Source: Proteobacteria bacterium SPGG2 (lineage in GTDB: Bacteria; Pseudomonadota; Gammaproteobacteria; Acidiferrobacterales; SPGG2). From it: DNA of 8,325 nt. Both the position numbers and the translations under genes were made by a program. Below, one piece after another: positions 5,839 through 8,325 of this stretch (position 1 is its first letter; every line of letters starts with the position of its first letter). Location of the stretch: the NCBI GenBank assembly GCA_001643475.1, contig LXTK01000249.1, positions 1-8,325 on the forward strand. The letters are read 5' to 3'. Under the pieces are notes generated by a model. It had not been told where the DNA came from, made no database searches, and saw only the letters and a program-made list of their open reading frames with translations.

Positions 5839-6636
5839 TCAAAAACTATGCTCCGGGCCGGGAAATTCCCGTTCACGAACCGCAGCGATAAAGGCCTCGA
5901 CTGCGGCTTGTATGCTGCCATTCCCCTCCATGAAATTCTTGGAAAATTTTGGGCTGCGCCGCGGATAGATGCCGAGCATGTCTTGCAACACAAGTACTTG
6001 TCCATCGCAGTCGGGGCCAGCTCCGATACCGATGGTGGGGATGGTTAATTCGGCCGAGACGTCCTTCGCTAACTCAGATGGAATGGCCTCGAGCACCAAT
6101 ATACTGGCACCAGCCTCCTGCAAATCATGGGCATCGTTGCGCAACCGTTCGGCGGCCGCGTTGTCGCGCCCTTGCACACGGAATCCGCCGAGTTGATGGA
6201 CCGACTGTGGCGTCAACCCAAGGTGCCCACAGACAGGAATCCCGCGCTCCGTCAAAAACCGCACCGTCCCTGCCATCGTGCGTCCGCCTTCAATCTTAAC
6301 CACGTGCGCACATCCCTCTTTCATCAAGCGACCTGCGTTGGTAAAGGTCTGCTCCGGACTCACCTCATAACTCAGGAACGGCATATCGGCAACAATAAGC
6401 GTACGCTGACAGCCGCTGGCAACACATCGGGTATGGTAGACCATGTCGCTAAGGGTCACGGGTAACGTTGTTTCGTGCCCTTGGCAAACCATGCCGACTG
6501 AGTCACCGACAATGATCGTGTCGATGCCGGCGCTGTCGAGAAGGTGTGCAAAACTATAATCGTAGGCGGTAAGGCAAGTGATCTTTTCGCCTGCCTGCTT
6601 CATGGACGTTAGAGTCGTAATCGTTACGGGTTTCAT
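5839..6636 (-). CDS. panB: 3-methyl-2-oxobutanoate hydroxymethyltransferase PanB
   Basis: PanB transfers a hydroxymethyl group from methylene-tetrahydrofolate to 2-oxoisovalerate, giving ketopantoate, the first committed step toward pantothenate and coenzyme A. It is a soluble TIM-barrel enzyme. The protein has 265 residues, against 264 in E. coli, and is collinear with it. Key blocks are TAYDYSFAHLLD (23-34), VGDSVGMVCQGHETTLPVT (43-61), ADMPFLSY (83-90), KIEGG (114-118), VCGHLGLTPQSV (135-146), VLEAIP (181-186) and IGIGAGPDCDGQ (202-213). Asp45, Asp84 and Glu116 fit the magnesium ligands, and Glu183 fits the catalytic Glu181 of E. coli. The ATG overlaps the kinase stop as ATGA. Its folate cofactor links it functionally to folK upstream. 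No panC follows; the next gene is the opposing tRNA. Confidence 0.98.
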   Translation of the reverse strand: MKPVTITTLTSMKQAGEKITCLTAYDYSFAHLLDSAGIDTIIVGDSVGMVCQGHETTLPVTLSDMVYHTRCVASGCQRTLIVADMPFLSYEVSPEQTFTNAGRLMKEGCAHVVKIEGGRTMAGTVRFLTERGIPVCGHLGLTPQSVHQLGGFRVQGRDNAAAERLRNDAHDLQEAGASILVLEAIPSELAKDVSAELTIPTIGIGAGPDCDGQVLVLQDMLGIYPRRSPKFSKNFMEGNGSIQAAVEAFIAAVREREFPGPEHSF

Positions 6637-7283
6637 CGACCTATAGAAAGTGGATTAAAAAAATGCCGTCCGCTATGGTGCTTGCGAATCTGATCTACTA
6701 AAACCTCGAAATCGTCATCATTATCCACGAAGTTTATCTCGGCCGCATTTACTACCAGTATCGGCCCAGCCGAGTAATGATAAAAGAACTGCGTATAGGC
6801 ATCGACTACTTGCTGTAGGTACTCGCGCTCGATCAGACGTTCATAACCAAGATCGCGCTGTCGAATGCGGGCCATCAGCACATCGACCGGTGCCTGTAGA
6901 TAAACCACCTGGTCCGGCACCGGTAGATCCAAACTTAAATGCGAGTAGACCTGCTCGTAGAGCCGGAGCTCATCATCATCCAGATTGACACGGGCAAACA
7001 GCGAATCTTTATCCAAAAGAAAATCCGCAACACATCCGGGCCGAAACATGTCACCCTGCTTAAGCTGCTGGATCTGACGCGCGCGTTGAAAAAGAAAGAA
7101 CAACTGTGTGGGTAAGGCGAACCGCGCTCGCGCCTGATAGAACCTATCCAAAAAAGGATTCTCTTCCGGTTGTTCTAACAATGCCTTGCTGCCGAACGCA
7201 TCTGCCAACCTACGCGCGAGGCTTGTCTTGCCGACGCCGATCGGTCCTTCAATCGCCAGATAACCCAGGCTATCACGATTCAT
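6633..7283 (-). CDS. Deoxynucleoside kinase family protein
   Basis: This 216-residue P-loop protein resembles the deoxynucleoside kinase family (deoxyadenosine/deoxyguanosine/deoxycytidine kinases), which phosphorylate salvaged deoxynucleosides in the cytoplasm. The Walker A motif is GPIGVGKTS (13-21), followed by LLEQPEENPFLDRFY (35-49), where Glu37 fits the conserved acidic residue near the substrate. ALPTQLFFLFQRARQ (56-70) is also typical. The lid region with several arginines is around RQRDLGYERLIEREY (141-155). In characterised family members a D/E-R-S motif follows the third strand; here the corresponding place seems to read ADFLLDKDSLFA (86-97), lacking that arginine, so substrate specificity should not be assumed. 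The gene lies 72 bases after folK and overlaps panB by 4 bases. The ribosome binding site (TAAAG) is weak. I recall similar genes beside folK and panB in other Proteobacteria. Confidence 0.85.
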   Translation of the reverse strand: MNRDSLGYLAIEGPIGVGKTSLARRLADAFGSKALLEQPEENPFLDRFYQARARFALPTQLFFLFQRARQIQQLKQGDMFRPGCVADFLLDKDSLFARVNLDDDELRLYEQVYSHLSLDLPVPDQVVYLQAPVDVLMARIRQRDLGYERLIEREYLQQVVDAYTQFFYHYSAGPILVVNAAEINFVDNDDDFEVLVDQIRKHHSGRHFFNPLSIGR

Positions 7284-7309
7284 GCTTTAGACTACACCGT
7301 TGGTTCCGA

Positions 7310-7365
7310 AAGTTCGTATTAATCCACTTAGCCGAAGCCCTCAGATGCCTAGACTTTACGAACTT
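7310..7365. repeat. 9-bp inverted repeat spanning the folK stop
   Basis: AAGTTCGTA (7310-7318) and TACGAACTT (7357-7365) are exact reverse complements separated by 38 bases. The right arm covers the last folK codons and stop, and the left arm lies in the gap before the kinase gene. In the operon mRNA this could form a long-looped stem affecting kinase expression, but a match of this length and spacing could be chance. Confidence 0.4.
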
Positions 7366-7880
7366 CCCAGGCAGGTTGTGTCGATCTTCTCAATTTTCTG
7401 CTCACGACAAGACACCAAGAGCTCGGTGACCTTTCCGCGCCCTGGCACAATGAGGTCTCGGTCCAGCTCCGACAAAGGATACAGAACGAACGCACGTTCG
7501 TGGAGTCTGGGGTGAGGCACCGTAACACCCTGAGTGCTCATCACAAATTGATCATACAAAAGCAAGTCAAGATCTAGTATTCGGGGGCCCCACTTTTGTT
7601 TACGCTCGACACGCCCGTGTTGCACTTCTATTGCTAGCAAGTGCTCGACTAACATAACTGCATCCAGCTCAGTACTCAGGCGACACACTGCGTTTAAGAA
7701 ATCTGACTGCTCGGCATAGCCCACGGGCGCTGTGCGATAGAACGAAGAGCATCTTTCTAGGCGAGTTCTCGGCAGCATGCTAAGCGCGGCCTTAGCTGTT
7801 CGCAATTGGGCTATCGGATTATCGAGGTTGCTTCCTAGCCCTACATAGACACGCGCGCACCGCGATTTGGATTTACTCAT
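7356..7880 (-). CDS. folK: Hydroxymethyl-dihydropterin pyrophosphokinase FolK
   Basis: FolK (HPPK) transfers pyrophosphate from ATP to 6-hydroxymethyl-7,8-dihydropterin, giving the substrate for dihydropteroate synthase in folate synthesis. The 174-residue protein (E. coli 159) shows VYVGLGSNLDNP (11-22), SSFYRTAPVG (45-54), FLNAV (61-65), the family signature KWGPRILDLDLLLYD (96-110) with magnesium ligands Asp103 and Asp105, and VPHPRLHERAFVLYPLSEL (121-139). The C-terminus is about 15 residues longer than in E. coli and polar. The start ATG overlaps the pcnB stop as ATGA, with AAGGG just upstream, so translation is probably coupled to pcnB. pcnB-folK is a common pair in Gammaproteobacteria. 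Confidence 0.97.
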   Translation of the reverse strand: MSKSKSRCARVYVGLGSNLDNPIAQLRTAKAALSMLPRTRLERCSSFYRTAPVGYAEQSDFLNAVCRLSTELDAVMLVEHLLAIEVQHGRVERKQKWGPRILDLDLLLYDQFVMSTQGVTVPHPRLHERAFVLYPLSELDRDLIVPGRGKVTELLVSCREQKIEKIDTTCLGSS

Positions 7881-8325
7881 ACCCTTTGCCGATTACGTCT
7901 CCGGTTTCTGCCAGCGGATAGCTCGCGCACCATAGCTCGGCGCTCCGGTTCTTCAACTTCCTGAAACCGTGTCCACCAATCGCCCAACTCGGATCGTTCC
8001 TCGCCAACCTTAATGCGCAACAATAGAAAGTCATAGGCAGCACGAAAACGGCGGTGCTCGAGAAAACGAAAGGGTTGCTTGCCAGTACGGCGGTTAAATC
8101 GGGATTGTAACATCCAAATTTCCCTTACGACGGCCGAGAAACGTCTAGGAATCGAGATCCGTTGCGACTGTTGTGTAAGCACAGAGGTTGTGGCTGCTTG
8201 TACGGCCTCGTAGCGCGTATGGCCGCGAGCCATATAGGTATCAAGTCGCCGACGCAACGGTTCCCACAACAAGGCGGCGAACAGAAATGCCGGCGTAACC
8301 GGTTTGTCCTCTTGAATGCGAGTAT
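7877..8325 (-). CDS. pcnB: Poly(A) polymerase I PcnB, C-terminal part (5' end beyond window)
   Basis: PcnB adds poly(A) tails to RNA 3' ends, promoting decay of mRNAs and regulatory RNAs. Only the last 148 or so residues are in the window, and the frame is open to the right edge. The visible part begins TRIQEDKPVTPAFLFAALLW, a PcnB-type stretch. It continues through the C-terminal RNA-binding domain with ISIPRRFSAVVREIWMLQSR, FNRRTGKQPFRFLEHRRFR, AAYDFLLLR and the WWTRFQ block. It ends in a basic tail, GRNRRRNRQRV, typical of this enzyme and absent from the related CCA-adding enzymes. A TTG at 8272 marks only an internal codon, not the start. It is the furthest-upstream visible gene of the folK-kinase-panB operon, whose promoter must lie outside the window. 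Confidence 0.95.
   Translation of the reverse strand, partial: TRIQEDKPVTPAFLFAALLWEPLRRRLDTYMARGHTRYEAVQAATTSVLTQQSQRISIPRRFSAVVREIWMLQSRFNRRTGKQPFRFLEHRRFRAAYDFLLLRIKVGEERSELGDWWTRFQEVEEPERRAMVRELSAGRNRRRNRQRV

Overview
The window reads as chromosomal housekeeping DNA from a gammaproteobacterium. The evidence is the queA-tgt-yajC-secD-secF order, the protein sequences (QueA, Tgt, SecD/F and PanB resemble their E. coli and Pseudomonas counterparts along their whole length), a PcnB with a basic tail, and a tRNA-Leu with an encoded CCA end. I cannot name the genus. All recognised protein genes are on the minus strand. The only plus-strand gene is the tRNA.

Positions 1-5395 hold a tight minus-strand operon, in transcription order queA, tgt, yajC, secD, secF (secF runs off the left edge). 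QueA and Tgt act in queuosine modification of tRNA wobble bases. YajC, SecD and SecF form the accessory complex of the Sec translocon. Gaps are 10-40 bases, and queA overlaps tgt by 20 bases. Comparison with family N-termini and ribosome binding sites moves three starts downstream of the longest reading frame: queA 5395, tgt 4329 and yajC 3173. secF starts with GTG at 906.

Positions 5396-5641 separate queA from the divergent tRNA-Leu(CAA) at 5642-5728. A probable extended -10 promoter for the queA operon lies at 5465-5473. Upstream of it, positions 5471-5625 contain four successive, non-overlapping inverted repeats (stems of 15, 12, 13 with one mismatch, and 11 base pairs). No recognised feature explains this run, and it is the most unusual thing in the window. 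The 110 bases after the tRNA, before the end of panB, show no convincing terminator on either strand.

Positions 5839-8325 hold a second minus-strand operon, in transcription order pcnB (its start lies beyond the right edge), folK, a deoxynucleoside kinase family gene, and panB. pcnB/folK and kinase/panB are each joined by a 4-base ATGA overlap. The products serve RNA polyadenylation, folate synthesis, nucleotide salvage and pantothenate synthesis. panC, a frequent partner of panB, does not follow it.

I found no mobile element, CRISPR array or defence system. The candidates for follow-up are the hairpin cluster, a cysteine-containing insertion in SecF, and the atypical kinase.
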